Source of the DNA: Umbelopsis ramanniana AG
Taxonomy: Eukaryota > Mucoromycota > Umbelopsidomycetes > Umbelopsidales > Umbelopsidaceae
NCBI RefSeq assembly: GCF_025399195.1
Contig: NW_026252087.1
Span: forward strand, 558,001-622,000
Direction of reading: 5' to 3'
DNA length: 64,000 nt
Shown here: positions 47,918 through 58,873 of the stretch, piece after piece
Layout of the letters: every line of letters starts with the position of its first letter
How positions within the stretch are numbered: the stretch's first letter is position 1
Position numbers and translations under genes: made by a program
Notes under the pieces: model-generated
What the model was told of the DNA's origin: nothing
The model's input: only the letters and a program-made list of their open reading frames with translations
Database searches by the model: none

Positions 47918-50900
47918 ATGGCTAATAAAGGATTTTCGTCGACAAACTCTTCAGGTTGGCTCTCGAACTTCTTGCGTCCCAAAGGCACAGGCGTTACAAT
48001 CGAATCATGCCTCAATTTGAACAATTTGAACTCCCAAGTACCGCTTGATGCAAGGCCGATCATCCCGCTGTTGGAATCCTCTCAAAGCATAGTAACTAGG
48101 ACGAGACTGATCAAGGAATTTTCCATTCTTTGTCAACGATACACCTTTACACACCTCGAAAATGTATTTTTCACCATACAAAATATTATGCAACCAACAG
48201 CCCCCAAGGAATGTCGACATGTAGTATTCGAGTTCATGGCTGCGTGCATAGACAGTCAATACGAGAGTCTTGGAATGGCTAGAGTGACATTCTACAACGC
48301 TTTGAAAGAACACACAGTTTATGATGATTTAAAGGATATGTACTCAGTACTTTCAAAACTTATTAAGGATGGACGAGATATTACGAGCTTCGAGAAGAAC
48401 ATCACAAAGCTGCTGATTTCCTGGCTAGATATAGCATTATCACATTCACCTGTAGATAAGGCTGGCGATAAAAGCGGCTTTATGACCTCCGCTGTATCTT
48501 CATCATCGGTCAACCGAGTAGCAGATGGATCAGCAAACGTCAACACTCATACGACAAGTCCAGGACATTCCGAAAATTCTGCCACCAAACACCTTGAGCA
48601 AATCATTCGTCTTATAACTGCCATCATGAAGTTCAATTTTGCCATGTTTGAGGAGGGTGAAGTAACAGAAGTAATCTTGGCGATAAAGCGTTGCTTTTGG
48701 ACCATTCAGGACGCTGCTGATCAGAAGGCTTGTCTAGAATTTGCCGATGTCATCATTCCTTATGGCTTCGTGCCAATGGATGGCCTGCAAGCCTTTTTGG
48801 ACATCTTGTGTCGAGCAGCAATCGTTACCGATCCCACATCTCCATCATATCAGCCTGCGACTTTCGCAACGTCGATCTTCAAAAATCTACTGCGGTCCCA
48901 CTGCGCACACAGTGCTGTGCTGACACTTTGCAAATCAATGACAATGCCGCTTACCTCAGGCTCATCCGAAGAGCTTATCGCTTTTGGAGCCTTAATTCTG
49001 TTGTCACAAGCAGCTTGGAGTGCGGAAAGTCGTGGAAGTAACTATGGCAATGTGACCTCAAGTACTGTCTTATTATCGTATATGCGACGAGCTCTCCGGC
49101 AAAAGAACGCTCTAATCAACGTTCAAATTTTCAAAAGCCTATTACTTTGTGTACAAAATCACACCATTATAACGACTGACTGGGATATTTTCTGGGACAT
49201 ATGTCGGGAATACTCTCAGAGCATACTGGATGACATTTCCGAGGACGATATTGCTGATGCTGCTGCGCCCACAAACTCAGTCCACAGCGATGACACTACA
49301 CACCATGTCAAACACTTGTCAACCGATCACCTATCATCGTCCAGTCAGGCCAGCGTAATACAACAATTTTTCGCCTTGTTACAACATATAAAGCAACTGC
49401 ACGATAACAACAATTATAAGGGTCCGTTAGACAGCTATATGGATATCCTTCACTTGATGCGACGGTATCTGCCAGAAGATGTTGCGTTGAGTCTCTTGAG
49501 TTACTACGAATCCGAGCATTTACTCATGCCGTCATCAGCAACCTGGTTGTCCCTCTTGGAAGAGACAACATATACTTTTTTCATAAGCCCTACATCTTCT
49601 CGAACGGTTCGATTACGAATGCTCGATATCATCTTGAATATATGCGATGCAACATACGATTTCTACCTAAACGATCTTGTCAACAGCATCATAATTCCAA
49701 TAGCCGGTGTCGTTCAAACCAACCGGGATAAAGATGTTATCGACAAAACCGTCAGTCTCATTGTCAAAGTTGCAACTGATTGTAACGATTACGAAGCCTT
49801 TCAAAGTTTGGTGTCGGCGCTGAATACATGCTCTAAATGCAAATGTCTCGGTCAACCAAGGTCAATGCGTCATCCTGAATCCCAGCCTTCTCAGCAAACC
49901 TTAAGTGAAAGGAAGCGCTCTGTTAGTCAGATGGCTCGCCGCTCATCGAAGCATCATACCCAAGAGAGAACTCCGCGGCCGACCGCCTCTCATTCACTTT
50001 CAACTTCGTCTGATGCCAAAGCAAAACAATCTGATCTACCCAACTCTTCATCACAGACGCCATACTGCTTAGGAGTGGCATCTGCCAGCGGGCTTGTGCA
50101 ACTATTTGATCAACTTCTTCAAGGCTCGGATCCGAAATATTGTCTACTTGTGTTTGACTGCCTTCTATCCATAGCAAGAGATTATGACGACGATAAGGTT
50201 GTTCATGACAGTTGTCGAATCATAGCATTTGACGTTCTTCTTCGTCTGAGATGTCGACCAGATCATCACATTTACCTTTCCACCTCACTGGAAGCTTCGA
50301 CACAATACTCTTTTGCATTGGGAGACAGAAGTATCTTAAGCTCTGACGCTAATGGCACTCGATTTCCCCAAGAGTCTGTCAAGAATTCATCAATTCGTAA
50401 GCCAACCGAACATACTCCATCCAATCAAGAGTCACCAGCAAATACGGCGGCACGTAAGGATAGTCAACGTGAAGGAGTCCAAGTCCGTGAAATTCGAGGT
50501 TTGGGAATCACGCATTCAGACCCATCGTATGCCGATCCAGATTTTACTATGTACAATGAACGCCCAAGTCGAATAATTGTATCGTACAGCCCAAAAGATA
50601 TATCAAAAGAGGCAGCCATTGGGATCTTGCCAGCATCTGAACTTCTCAGATGCTACCTGGATATTATCACTAAGGATAGCAACTGGAACACTGTCTCTTT
50701 TTTGATGGAATCACTACCTGCTCAAATGAGCAACAAGCATCTGTTTTGTGGCGCAACTGAGGTTTTACAGCAAGTTCGAGGAACCATGTGCGAGCTTATA
50801 ACAAAGCATACATTCTTGGAAAATGTGACCAACCTTCCATCAAACATCAAGCGTAATGACCTCAGTATCCTTGCCTATAATGTGCTGACCATCATGATCA

Positions 50901-53092
50901 GCTATCGCCGGATATTCAGCAAAAATAAGCAAGATGAACTGGTATTCTGCTTTTATTTTGGTATCATGCAAATTACTAGCGCGACAAAAGCCTGTATCAA
51001 TGCATTAACGGTTTGCTGCCATGAACTACCCTTGTCGATCTCCAAGATGTTAAACGAAATTCTTATGAAAATGTCTCAAATCATTTCTCATAGTAGTGTG
51101 TCTGTGCATATTCTGGAATTCTTGTCTGGTCTCGCTAGGCTACCAAACTTATATGCCAACTTCACCGGAGACATGTACAAACCAGTGTTCGCCATTGCTT
51201 TGAAATATATACAATATTCACATTCTCTCACAAACCCTCAGCACTCTCCTAGCATCAAATCACCAAACATTACACCGTCTACGTCATCTGGCCATCTGAA
51301 TGAAGCGAATACGCCTGGCTCCACCAACAGTACCCAGCCATTTCAAAGCGCATTTGCTCAATATCTTTTGATTATGGCATACCAGGTCATCACCGTCTGG
51401 TTTATAGCTGTTCCACTACGAGAACGACGTCGCCATGTCGCATACATCGTCAAGGGCTTATTGAGCGCAAACTCGGCTACGCAGACAATAGACGAACAAA
51501 CTCTGACATGCATTGACATGTTATCGCGATTCAGTTTTGCAAATGCGGATTTAGCACCTAAGAAATCCGTTGTTTCTGACATCCTGATGAATTCTTCGCT
51601 ATCTAATTCTTCTGGTAGCAATGGTCCTTCCTCATCAACAAAGAAAATGTCGAAAACCTGGTCTCAAGGAAATACGTTATTCACATTGACATCGGCATCT
51701 GCAACGGGTTGGGTGGAAGCTACGATTCGCCGACCCTCTGGAACAGTATCAATCATGTGTAAAATCGAGAATGATATTCGACGCAACGACATCGACACGT
51801 TAACTTTACCAGCATTTTTGATGATGCATTATAATTCAGACGGAGGACTTGGCTTGACGGATCTTGTGCAACTTTCCGATCACGACTCTGGACATCGCGA
51901 CGGTACGACTACTCAACTCACTAATGAAAGCAATACCGAGACCAATATGTCAGAGGCAACAGAGCATGAGATGAAGCCTACCGATGATGCCAAATCACCG
52001 GACATCAAGTCTGCTAACAATATACAAGATATTCTAGTTCCACCTACAACTGCAGACAAAGGATCTTCAACGATGAGTCGCCTGCGAAAAGATGAATATG
52101 CATTCGACCCAAGCTTCCTGTATTTACAGTTTGGAAACTATGCAGATTTAGCCCATCTACGAGAAATATCTCCACCATTACCCGACGATGATACTCTCCA
52201 GCGAGCCCTCGATATGTTTGATAAGGTTCCTGTGGTTAACTTCCATAAAATAGGAGTCGTCTATGTTGGACCTGGCCAGTCTCACGAAATCGAAATTCTC
52301 GCCAATCAATATGGATCTCCTGATTATGTGACATTTCTCAACGGTCTTGGTACCATCCAACGACTGAAAGACCGTAAGAGCAACACTGGCGGATTGGATC
52401 GTGAAATGGACATTGATGGCAAATATGCTTATTTCTGGAACGACGAAACAACTGAAATAGTGTTCCATGCAGCAACCCTCATGCCGACCAATCTGGAAAG
52501 AGATGGGCAATGCAGCCTTAAGAAGAGGCATATCGGCAATGATTTTGTTCATATTGTTTACAATGATTCTGGAAAAGATTACGCATTCGACACTCTGCCT
52601 GGACAATTCAACTTCATTAATATTGTCGTTTCTCCACATTCTGAAGACTCATCTAAGGTTATCCTCAGCTCACGCGATGAACTTCTTGGTCCCACTGCTT
52701 CTGCTACCAATGCTCTTGGTGCTGGTCAGCATCCTGATCCTTACACTACTTCCACCGGGACAGACAACACCTTCTTTAAAGTGATCATGCAGCGACGAGC
52801 TAATATGTCTGAGATAGGTCCTATGGCAGAGTTCAAGATGGTGTCTGCACAAACACTACCAGGTTTCATACGTCAGATGGCTCTTCATGCGAACATTTTC
52901 TCTCAGGTCTTTTTGGAGTCAGGTGGTGGTGGCCGTCATGAATATGTCTCACATTGGGTTGAACGTTTACGACAAATCAGACGTATTAAGGAACGCCAAC
53001 CTGGAGCGAACAATGATATGTCTGCGGTGAAAACTAGCAAGGATGGAATCATGGCTCTTGAAGCAATGTTAGATTTCACTCGATATACCTAA
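47918..53092 (+). CDS. TSC2: Tuberin (TSC2), Rheb GTPase-activating protein
   Basis: The TSC1-TSC2 complex inactivates Rheb and so restrains TORC1. It is a single open frame of 1,724 residues without intron, between the human (1,807) and fission yeast (1,339) lengths. The N-terminal HEAT region carries the tuberin N-domain, with CRHVVFEFMAACIDSQYESL and FVPMDGLQAFLDILCRAAI. The middle is helical with Ser-rich linkers near residues 195-225, 640-700 and 790-860. The C-terminal Rap/Ran-GAP domain spans roughly 1430-1695. Its marks are NFHKIGVVYVGPGQ, FLNGLG and KKRHIGNDFVHIVYND. The Asn in this last motif (about residue 1539) is the catalytic 'Asn thumb', and it is present. GQFNFINIVVSP and FIRQMALHANIF follow. 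It is therefore probably an active GAP. The large single exon contrasts with intron-rich neighbours. Confidence 0.96.
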   Translation: MANKGFSSTNSSGWLSNFLRPKGTGVTIESCLNLNNLNSQVPLDARPIIPLLESSQSIVTRTRLIKEFSILCQRYTFTHLENVFFTIQNIMQPTAPKECRHVVFEFMAACIDSQYESLGMARVTFYNALKEHTVYDDLKDMYSVLSKLIKDGRDITSFEKNITKLLISWLDIALSHSPVDKAGDKSGFMTSAVSSSSVNRVADGSANVNTHTTSPGHSENSATKHLEQIIRLITAIMKFNFAMFEEGEVTEVILAIKRCFWTIQDAADQKACLEFADVIIPYGFVPMDGLQAFLDILCRAAIVTDPTSPSYQPATFATSIFKNLLRSHCAHSAVLTLCKSMTMPLTSGSSEELIAFGALILLSQAAWSAESRGSNYGNVTSSTVLLSYMRRALRQKNALINVQIFKSLLLCVQNHTIITTDWDIFWDICREYSQSILDDISEDDIADAAAPTNSVHSDDTTHHVKHLSTDHLSSSSQASVIQQFFALLQHIKQLHDNNNYKGPLDSYMDILHLMRRYLPEDVALSLLSYYESEHLLMPSSATWLSLLEETTYTFFISPTSSRTVRLRMLDIILNICDATYDFYLNDLVNSIIIPIAGVVQTNRDKDVIDKTVSLIVKVATDCNDYEAFQSLVSALNTCSKCKCLGQPRSMRHPESQPSQQTLSERKRSVSQMARRSSKHHTQERTPRPTASHSLSTSSDAKAKQSDLPNSSSQTPYCLGVASASGLVQLFDQLLQGSDPKYCLLVFDCLLSIARDYDDDKVVHDSCRIIAFDVLLRLRCRPDHHIYLSTSLEASTQYSFALGDRSILSSDANGTRFPQESVKNSSIRKPTEHTPSNQESPANTAARKDSQREGVQVREIRGLGITHSDPSYADPDFTMYNERPSRIIVSYSPKDISKEAAIGILPASELLRCYLDIITKDSNWNTVSFLMESLPAQMSNKHLFCGATEVLQQVRGTMCELITKHTFLENVTNLPSNIKRNDLSILAYNVLTIMISYRRIFSKNKQDELVFCFYFGIMQITSATKACINALTVCCHELPLSISKMLNEILMKMSQIISHSSVSVHILEFLSGLARLPNLYANFTGDMYKPVFAIALKYIQYSHSLTNPQHSPSIKSPNITPSTSSGHLNEANTPGSTNSTQPFQSAFAQYLLIMAYQVITVWFIAVPLRERRRHVAYIVKGLLSANSATQTIDEQTLTCIDMLSRFSFANADLAPKKSVVSDILMNSSLSNSSGSNGPSSSTKKMSKTWSQGNTLFTLTSASATGWVEATIRRPSGTVSIMCKIENDIRRNDIDTLTLPAFLMMHYNSDGGLGLTDLVQLSDHDSGHRDGTTTQLTNESNTETNMSEATEHEMKPTDDAKSPDIKSANNIQDILVPPTTADKGSSTMSRLRKDEYAFDPSFLYLQFGNYADLAHLREISPPLPDDDTLQRALDMFDKVPVVNFHKIGVVYVGPGQSHEIEILANQYGSPDYVTFLNGLGTIQRLKDRKSNTGGLDREMDIDGKYAYFWNDETTEIVFHAATLMPTNLERDGQCSLKKRHIGNDFVHIVYNDSGKDYAFDTLPGQFNFINIVVSPHSEDSSKVILSSRDELLGPTASATNALGAGQHPDPYTTSTGTDNTFFKVIMQRRANMSEIGPMAEFKMVSAQTLPGFIRQMALHANIFSQVFLESGGGGRHEYVSHWVERLRQIRRIKERQPGANNDMSAVKTSKDGIMALEAMLDFTRYT

Positions 53093-53281
53093 TCCATGCA
53101 TAATAAAATTGATGACTTACTGATCAATTTAATGCCTTTGAAATTGTGATCGTCTGAACATTGACATGTGGTAAATACTACTATCAGGCTATTACCGTTC
53201 TTTAACATAGAACACGGATAAGGATTAAACCTTGCAGCTGCAAAAGAAAGTCCATCATCAGCCAAATCCCAATCCCTCGAA
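53093..53281. other. Short spacer before the tRNA-bearing repeat
   Basis: Sequence downstream of TSC2, leading into the duplicated unit. It is the expected 3' untranslated region of TSC2. No other feature seen. Confidence 0.4.
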
Positions 53282-53436
53282 GCAATCGACCAAAGCTCGC
53301 ACCTAAAAACATGGCCTCCGAGGCTGACAAAAAAACTCTCAGTCGGGGAATTGAACCCCGGTCTCCCGCGTGACAGGCGGGGATACTCACCACTATACTA
53401 ACTGAGAACTTGTTGAAAGTTGGCACTTTTTAGTCT
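53282..53436. repeat. Duplicated tRNA-Asp unit, copy A
   Basis: About 155 bp that matches 56197-56355 in the same orientation. The similarity runs past the tRNA on both sides. One flank shares GACCAAAGCTCGCACCTAAAA and CATGGCC-CCGAGGCTG, and the other shares GTTGAAAGTTGGCACTTTTTAGTCT (one base differs). Beyond these points the two copies diverge, so the unit has sharp ends. Confidence 0.85.
53336..53407 (-). tRNA. tRNA-Asp (GUC), copy 3
   Basis: A 72-nt sequence identical to copies 1, 2, 4 and 5, on the minus strand. The transcript 3' flank starts with a T7 run, the pol III terminator. It sits in repeat copy A. Confidence 0.97.
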
Positions 53437-56196
53437 TTAAACGCCTTAGCAATATAATGAGCGGCTACCAGTGGTTAGTTTCGTGCTACTGTAATAATTG
53501 CTGGTAGCGTCATGTATTTACTATGTGAGGCAATATAAAAAAAATATATTTTTTTAGCCTTCTATTATTTTCGTATTAATACAATACTCCCTCTCGCTCG
53601 ATGCACAGGCTTTTTTTTTATTTGAATATTGTTTCAAAAAGGCAGCGCACTCACCACAAAAGCCAGTGAACATACTTGCAGTACACAAGACCGGAAGCTC
53701 TCAAAAATCTCAGTTATGTTCCTTTTTGAGTAGCATTAAATAAAAATTTCAATCAGTCATTTTCTTGGACATAATATATTATTTCGCGCGGAATAACAGC
53801 TTGAATACTTTATTTGCCATTTCCTTGCAAAACAACGAAATATTGGCGTATCTTTTTATTGAGTACCACTGAATCATGTGAAATTTTTTGAAGTATGATA
53901 GTAAACTGATGAGTTTACTTGCTCATATTATATCCTTTTTGCCTGCAAAAGAGAGAAAAAAAAATTGGACATCCACTTGTACGAATTTTTTAAAAATCAT
54001 TGGTAAATTTACAATATCTTAGGCGAAACTACCGCTTTACAAAGCTGATCTTTTTTGATTATGAAACTGTACGATAGTAACATGTCTTAATTACCATACA
54101 TAAGTCACTGGTATGAGATATGACTTCGTCATTTGCAAAGAAGCATGTCAGCCTTAAACAGAATAAAATCGTTCTCACCTATGAGAAGTGTCATAAAGAT
54201 GTGCCTATATATATATTTTAGTATTTACTAAGACCACAACAATAGAGCCTATATGTGCTACTACTATAGTATTTTCTGTTTGTCTTCTTTATTCTGTAGA
54301 ATCTTTCAGCAGTGAAGTTCATTATATTAGGAATATTTGATCCTTATGACAATATTTTTATGTATTTATTGACTCGACGATAAGTTCACCTTGGGGTTTC
54401 TATAACATATTCTCACGAGATTGCTTTACTATAAGGTTGTGGAAAACGCAGGAATCCGGACTACCTCCTCTTATGACTGACACAGGTTTTTGGTTTGTAG
54501 CCATAGCTTTGAAGAACTTTTTTGGGGCACTGTATCCTTGAACTATGATGCCAGAGACTGTGAAAAAGAAAATATTCTAATTTTTTGGAGGTGTTATGTG
54601 GACAGGTGATGAAAGCCATTAAATATATATGGTAGAGGACAATCGCAGTGAGCGATGGCTTCATCTACAAATATTCCTGCGACAACACGCTTTGGATTCC
54701 AACGCCCTATAACTGATCTTGGCATCCTTGGTCATGTGTGACATCACCAATATGATATAATGTCTATTGATACCAGAACAGGCTTGCTGCTATCTCAGTA
54801 CATTGCGGATCACCAAAGTCACTTTGAACATGCGACAACGCTGGGAGGCTGCTTCGACCAGGTGGGCTGAAATGGCATACCAGGTAAGTAAAGAATGTCG
54901 CTATTGCACAGATCTTGGAATCACAATGAGCGTGTATGGTAACCTTCTTCGAATTCGTTGAATAAAACGGTTCTCCTCAGATACCACCGCCATCAGAGAG
55001 AAGCTGTTCGAGCTATCTGTTCAAATATCGTGTCTAGACCAATCCATACAGTACCCGATAAGTGTATTTACACAAACACAGCCAAGAGCCAACACAGCTT
55101 TCTCGTAAGACCTTCGATGGGCATCCATGAGATGGAACCGTAAGGTAAGTAAGCACAGAATGGATGTCGAAAACTTATATTCTATTTCGGTTTAAATGGC
55201 CGTTTCTCCATGCAGTGAAGAATGATTTTAGAAGTAAGAGAAGTGTCAACCCGACTGGTTGCCGTGAAAGGGACTTACATAGCTGAACGGTACGAAGTTA
55301 GGTTGGACACTTTCGAGCCACGATCCATACACAAAAATGCCTTGTGGTAATGAGTGAGGTTGATCGATATACGGGTTATGCATTCGACGCACACTATCCT
55401 ACGTAAGCGGCCTTGAAAGGTTTCTGCTTTAATGCAAATGAACGATGCAATTAAAAGGTATCACATAGGTCTATACTTGTTAAATAATCGGCAGGATTGA
55501 AGGTCTGACAAACGGTTTTGATTGTAGCTCCAAATACGGTGCCTTATATATGAGAGCTGTACTAGAAAGAGTAGCGAATTTATATAAAATGAGGTATGAT
55601 AAGGAAAGGTCATTCAATAAAGAGAGATGGGGAACGACAGATGTTCTTTATAGGACTGATTGGCGTAGGTGGGGAACATTTGTCAAACCGAAGGCAGAGC
55701 CAATAATTCGAACGATGTAGCGAGCTGAAAGCAGTGTTTGGTACATCATTGCCAAATTGCGTAAACTTTTCGAAAAAAACAGTAATAGTGCACTTCAAGT
55801 AACAAGAAAAGAAAGATTCTTTTGATGAAAGGCAAGGTGTCAATAAATTTCGGTTTAGAGAGAGGTCCTCATCTGGGAAACAGACTTGAATGCAGTCGTC
55901 TTCCAGGCTGCCTTCTCAGACCATGAATGACCATATTACTTAGCAATATATTTCGTATTGAAGTGAACTTGGAGGTAACACCGCAGTGCTACGGAAATCT
56001 ATTTAGGTGGGTAAAGAACGGCGAAGTACTTTGGTCAAGAAGGCTATTGCATAAAGTTTAACACCTGTCTAGTGAGAACAAAGATGATATAGAAAGATTA
56101 TGACATATCAAAAGAGTCGAACCCTTTCCAATTAATACGACAAGTTGTCAAAAGAACATAGTGATCCAACCATCTGAAACGATTAGGATTTCGTTT
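53437..56196. other. Gene-poor AT-rich region with possible decayed exons
   Basis: About 2.8 kb without a firm gene. At 54.66-55.11 kb on the plus strand there are coding-like frames. One can be joined across a plausible intron (54946-54979, short) to end ...TTAIREKLFELSVQ...TAFS. No intact gene or transposon terminal repeat could be established. Confidence 0.4.
54767..55109 (+). pseudogene. Possible unrecognised or decayed spliced gene
   Basis: An open frame at 54767-54961 (WEAASTRWAEMAYQ, DLGITMSVYG) can be spliced at TATG|GTAACC to CTCAG|ATACCACC. That gives MSVYDTTAIREKLFELSVQISCL and a stop at TTCTCGTAA. The joined peptide looks protein-like. However, the intron is very short, the frame lacks a clear start and no family is recognised. 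It could be a relic or a coincidence. Confidence 0.2.
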
Positions 56197-56355
56197 GCAA
56201 TGGACCAAAGCTCGCACCTAAAAAACATGGCCGCCGAGGCTGTGAAAAAAAAATCTCTCAGTCGGGGAATTGAACCCCGGTCTCCCGCGTGACAGGCGGG
56301 GATACTCACCACTATACTAACTGAGAACTTCTTGAAAGTTGGCACTTTTTAGTCT
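56197..56355. repeat. Duplicated tRNA-Asp unit, copy B
   Basis: About 159 bp, the partner of 53282-53436. The two differ by a few substitutions and A-run length (A5/A6 after CCT, and the A-run beside the tRNA). The direct orientation and about 2.9-kb spacing suit local duplication. Confidence 0.85.
56255..56326 (-). tRNA. tRNA-Asp (GUC), copy 4
   Basis: A 72-nt sequence identical to the other four copies, on the minus strand within repeat copy B. It is terminated by ATTTTTTTTT on the transcript strand. Confidence 0.97.
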
Positions 56356-57858
56356 ATATATATTAAAATACTCGTTAAGTGCAAAAGTAGTGACAGTAAA
56401 CGCTTAATATATGCGCAAATTTTTGATTCAAGCTTATACATACTGCATGTAAATTTTTTCATAGCCATTGTTGTAAATTGGATATTTGAATTTGTCTCAT
56501 AAAAATGCTGATCCTAACCTGCGCCGTTACTTCTATTACATGCTAGGTTGCTGCCGCTGCACGTGCATCGATATAACACTGAACGATATTGAGGGGCTTT
56601 ACTGAGAACTTCTCGACAGAAAAATAAAGTAGGTTAATATTAATCTAATGCTTAAATTAATTGCACCTGTATTCATGACGAGCTATAGAAGCATACACAC
56701 AAAATAGATCAAGACTATAACATCGATTTGCTTTATGTCCTCTGCATTTATGCCATTCTAGCTATGATTAATGATTTTATACAATGTGGATGACCTAGTT
56801 TATTTTACACGCCGATCTATTAGCGGCTCCGGTGCATTCATCTACCTTTTGTTGACTTCATTGGTTTGCATCTTTGAAAGTTTAACCTCCCCATTAGTCC
56901 CAGTTCGCCTTGGAAACGACATCAAACATTCATCAGCAGTTATAGAGTTTCTCAGTTATTCTCTTTATTGCTTGGTCCGCACCTTTTCTCTATAAAATAA
57001 TTTCACAACTAAGGAAAATATTAGGACATGGTTGAGGTCGTATCACTAGCAAAATCTTCAGCTTATATTAGTTATTGTACATCGACAACTGATTTTTATT
57101 GTTAACTAAAACCATCTGACGCGTGTGAAAACAGAGTTTATTGGCCATAGAAATATAAGTACCAAACCAATAAAACAGCTTCCCAGAACATACCGCCAAA
57201 TGCTCGCAAATGTTATGCACAGGGAATGACGGCAATGTAAATGGAACAAACGAATATAAAGCAGAGCTCGGGATGAAGCAAGCACGATATAGAAATTTCA
57301 GCACATCGTTACTGACCCATCCAGAGTGCTCGCACAGCGCTTGCAGCAAAGCATTGTACCTACTTCATAGATTGGAATTTTTATTTCATGTTCATGGACT
57401 CTACCAGACAAGTCGCTTTCCCAACCAATTTGTTGTGCAGCGACGCTAGTATACGTGAAAGAAGTTGAAAGAGATTCAGCACATAAAGAAAAAGGTCATG
57501 GAAATAAACGATTGTAATATTTTTTGCGAGCTCTTCAGAACAGAAATCAATCCCAACAATTCTGGGCGTTGGCCTGCCAACAGCTACAACGAGTGAAGCA
57601 AACAGAGGAGACTGCCGAATACATATTAATCTTCCACAAGAACCGGAGGGAACTATAGATCAAAAATGAAAAGTGGAAGTTCACCCGTTCGTACAGGAAA
57701 GATCAGTACAAACCGACAAAGACATTTAGGTGCCAGACGTATTGTCTAGGAGAGATAGACCATATGGAAACACCGCTGAAGAATCATCAGTGCCACAGCT
57801 CCTATATACGCTTCCACTACTCTTGAGACAAACCGGTCATTTTTCTACTATCTAGATT
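56356..57858. other. Gene-poor AT-rich region, nothing firm
   Basis: Small frames such as 57210-57449 (+) and 57068-57349 (-) are antisense to each other and have no recognisable features. No RNA gene seen. Confidence 0.4.
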
Positions 57859-58299
57859 ATGAAAACATGTCGCGGACTTCTTTCCTACCGCAAGTATAAG
57901 TCTCGTTTGAAAAATCATAAGAACCAGCTTACCCTGAGAGATACCCAAGTTAACCCACTGTTGACAACCACTATATGGGGAAATGAATGGTACTATACGT
58001 TCCTTTTGCGGAGCGAGCGAATAATATTAAAGGTTCGTAGAAGATTTTGGGTCAGTAGGGGTTGGAAAGCTTACCTCTCTGCATGCCGAAATCTAAAACT
58101 TGCCGCGATGCATTTTGCGCCATTCCATCTGGCGTACATTCGTGACCCTATCTTCTTAAAGACAAGCTACAACCGTACATTGACCGTTTCACAATGGCGG
58201 ATTAGCGTAAGCGATGAAATGGCGTCGAAGTTTAGAAGTGCTGAGCAAGCAAAAGCGAGCAGCGGCCGAAATCCGTCTGAGGTACCCTCTGGCACGTGA
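57859..58299 (+). CDS. Hypothetical small basic protein or decayed gene
   Basis: A 146-residue open frame, strongly basic and rich in aromatics (IWGNEWYYTFLLRSERIIL, RRFWVSRGWKAYLSACRNL). It is the longest frame in this desert but has no recognised family. Its 3' part is overlapped in another frame by a 43-residue basic frame (58214-58345; RRSLEVLSKQKRAAAEIRLR), which also looks protein-like. Two good-looking frames over the same bases suggest a frameshifted relic rather than an intact gene. Confidence 0.25.
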   Translation: MKTCRGLLSYRKYKSRLKNHKNQLTLRDTQVNPLLTTTIWGNEWYYTFLLRSERIILKVRRRFWVSRGWKAYLSACRNLKLAAMHFAPFHLAYIRDPIFLKTSYNRTLTVSQWRISVSDEMASKFRSAEQAKASSGRNPSEVPSGT

Positions 58300-58660
58300 T
58301 AAAGCAAAGCGAGGCACTGCGATAAAGAAAATCGTACTGAAGTAGACAACAAAGTCTTATTGTATGATAGCTGTATGACAGCAAGCCAAGTTAAAAGGTC
58401 TATTTATTTTATCAACACAAAACCTACTCATCAACACATCTCTTACGAGTCCTACCGGAGGAAACATCAAAAGCTTGGATCTTATGGACCGCTGAGTTGC
58501 AGCTCAGGAGTGACATACGCGATTGGTAGACCCACAAGTAGTCATAGGCAAAGTTCAAAATTTACCAAAACCACCAGTATTCCAACTCGTATAATGGAAG
58601 ACGCTGTCCCAGTGGGCCCGATCGCTCTAAGGCTAATTCCATCTTCAAGGTCACCTCGAC

Positions 58661-58873
58661 ATGGCCGAGGTCGATCAAGATCAGGATTTCAGAATGGGAG
58701 TAATTGTAGAGAATAAATTTGAAGACAAGATCACCGACAGAAATGCTTCAAAAATTTCTAGAATTAATTTAAAAGATGTTGAAACTGTAACAGGCTATGA
58801 CTATAGTGTCGTACCTCATGTGGTGAGAGCCACAACTGTAGGTGGACTGGCCAAACGTGAATCGCCTAAATGA
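58661..58873 (+). CDS. Hypothetical 70-residue ORF
   Basis: Starts MAEVDQDQDFRMGVIVENKFEDK and ends VGGLAKRESPK. It is charged and soluble-looking with no recognised domain. It overlaps a longer basic frame (58360-58716) in another phase. It may be a remnant of the same decayed locus as the 57.9-58.3 kb frames. Confidence 0.2.
   Translation: MAEVDQDQDFRMGVIVENKFEDKITDRNASKISRINLKDVETVTGYDYSVVPHVVRATTVGGLAKRESPK

Noticed and set aside
53202-53426. Minus-strand ORF containing SIPACHAGDRGSIPRLR
   Set aside because: It is a translation of the tRNA-Asp gene and its flanks; the same peptide arises at 56148-56345. Not a protein gene.
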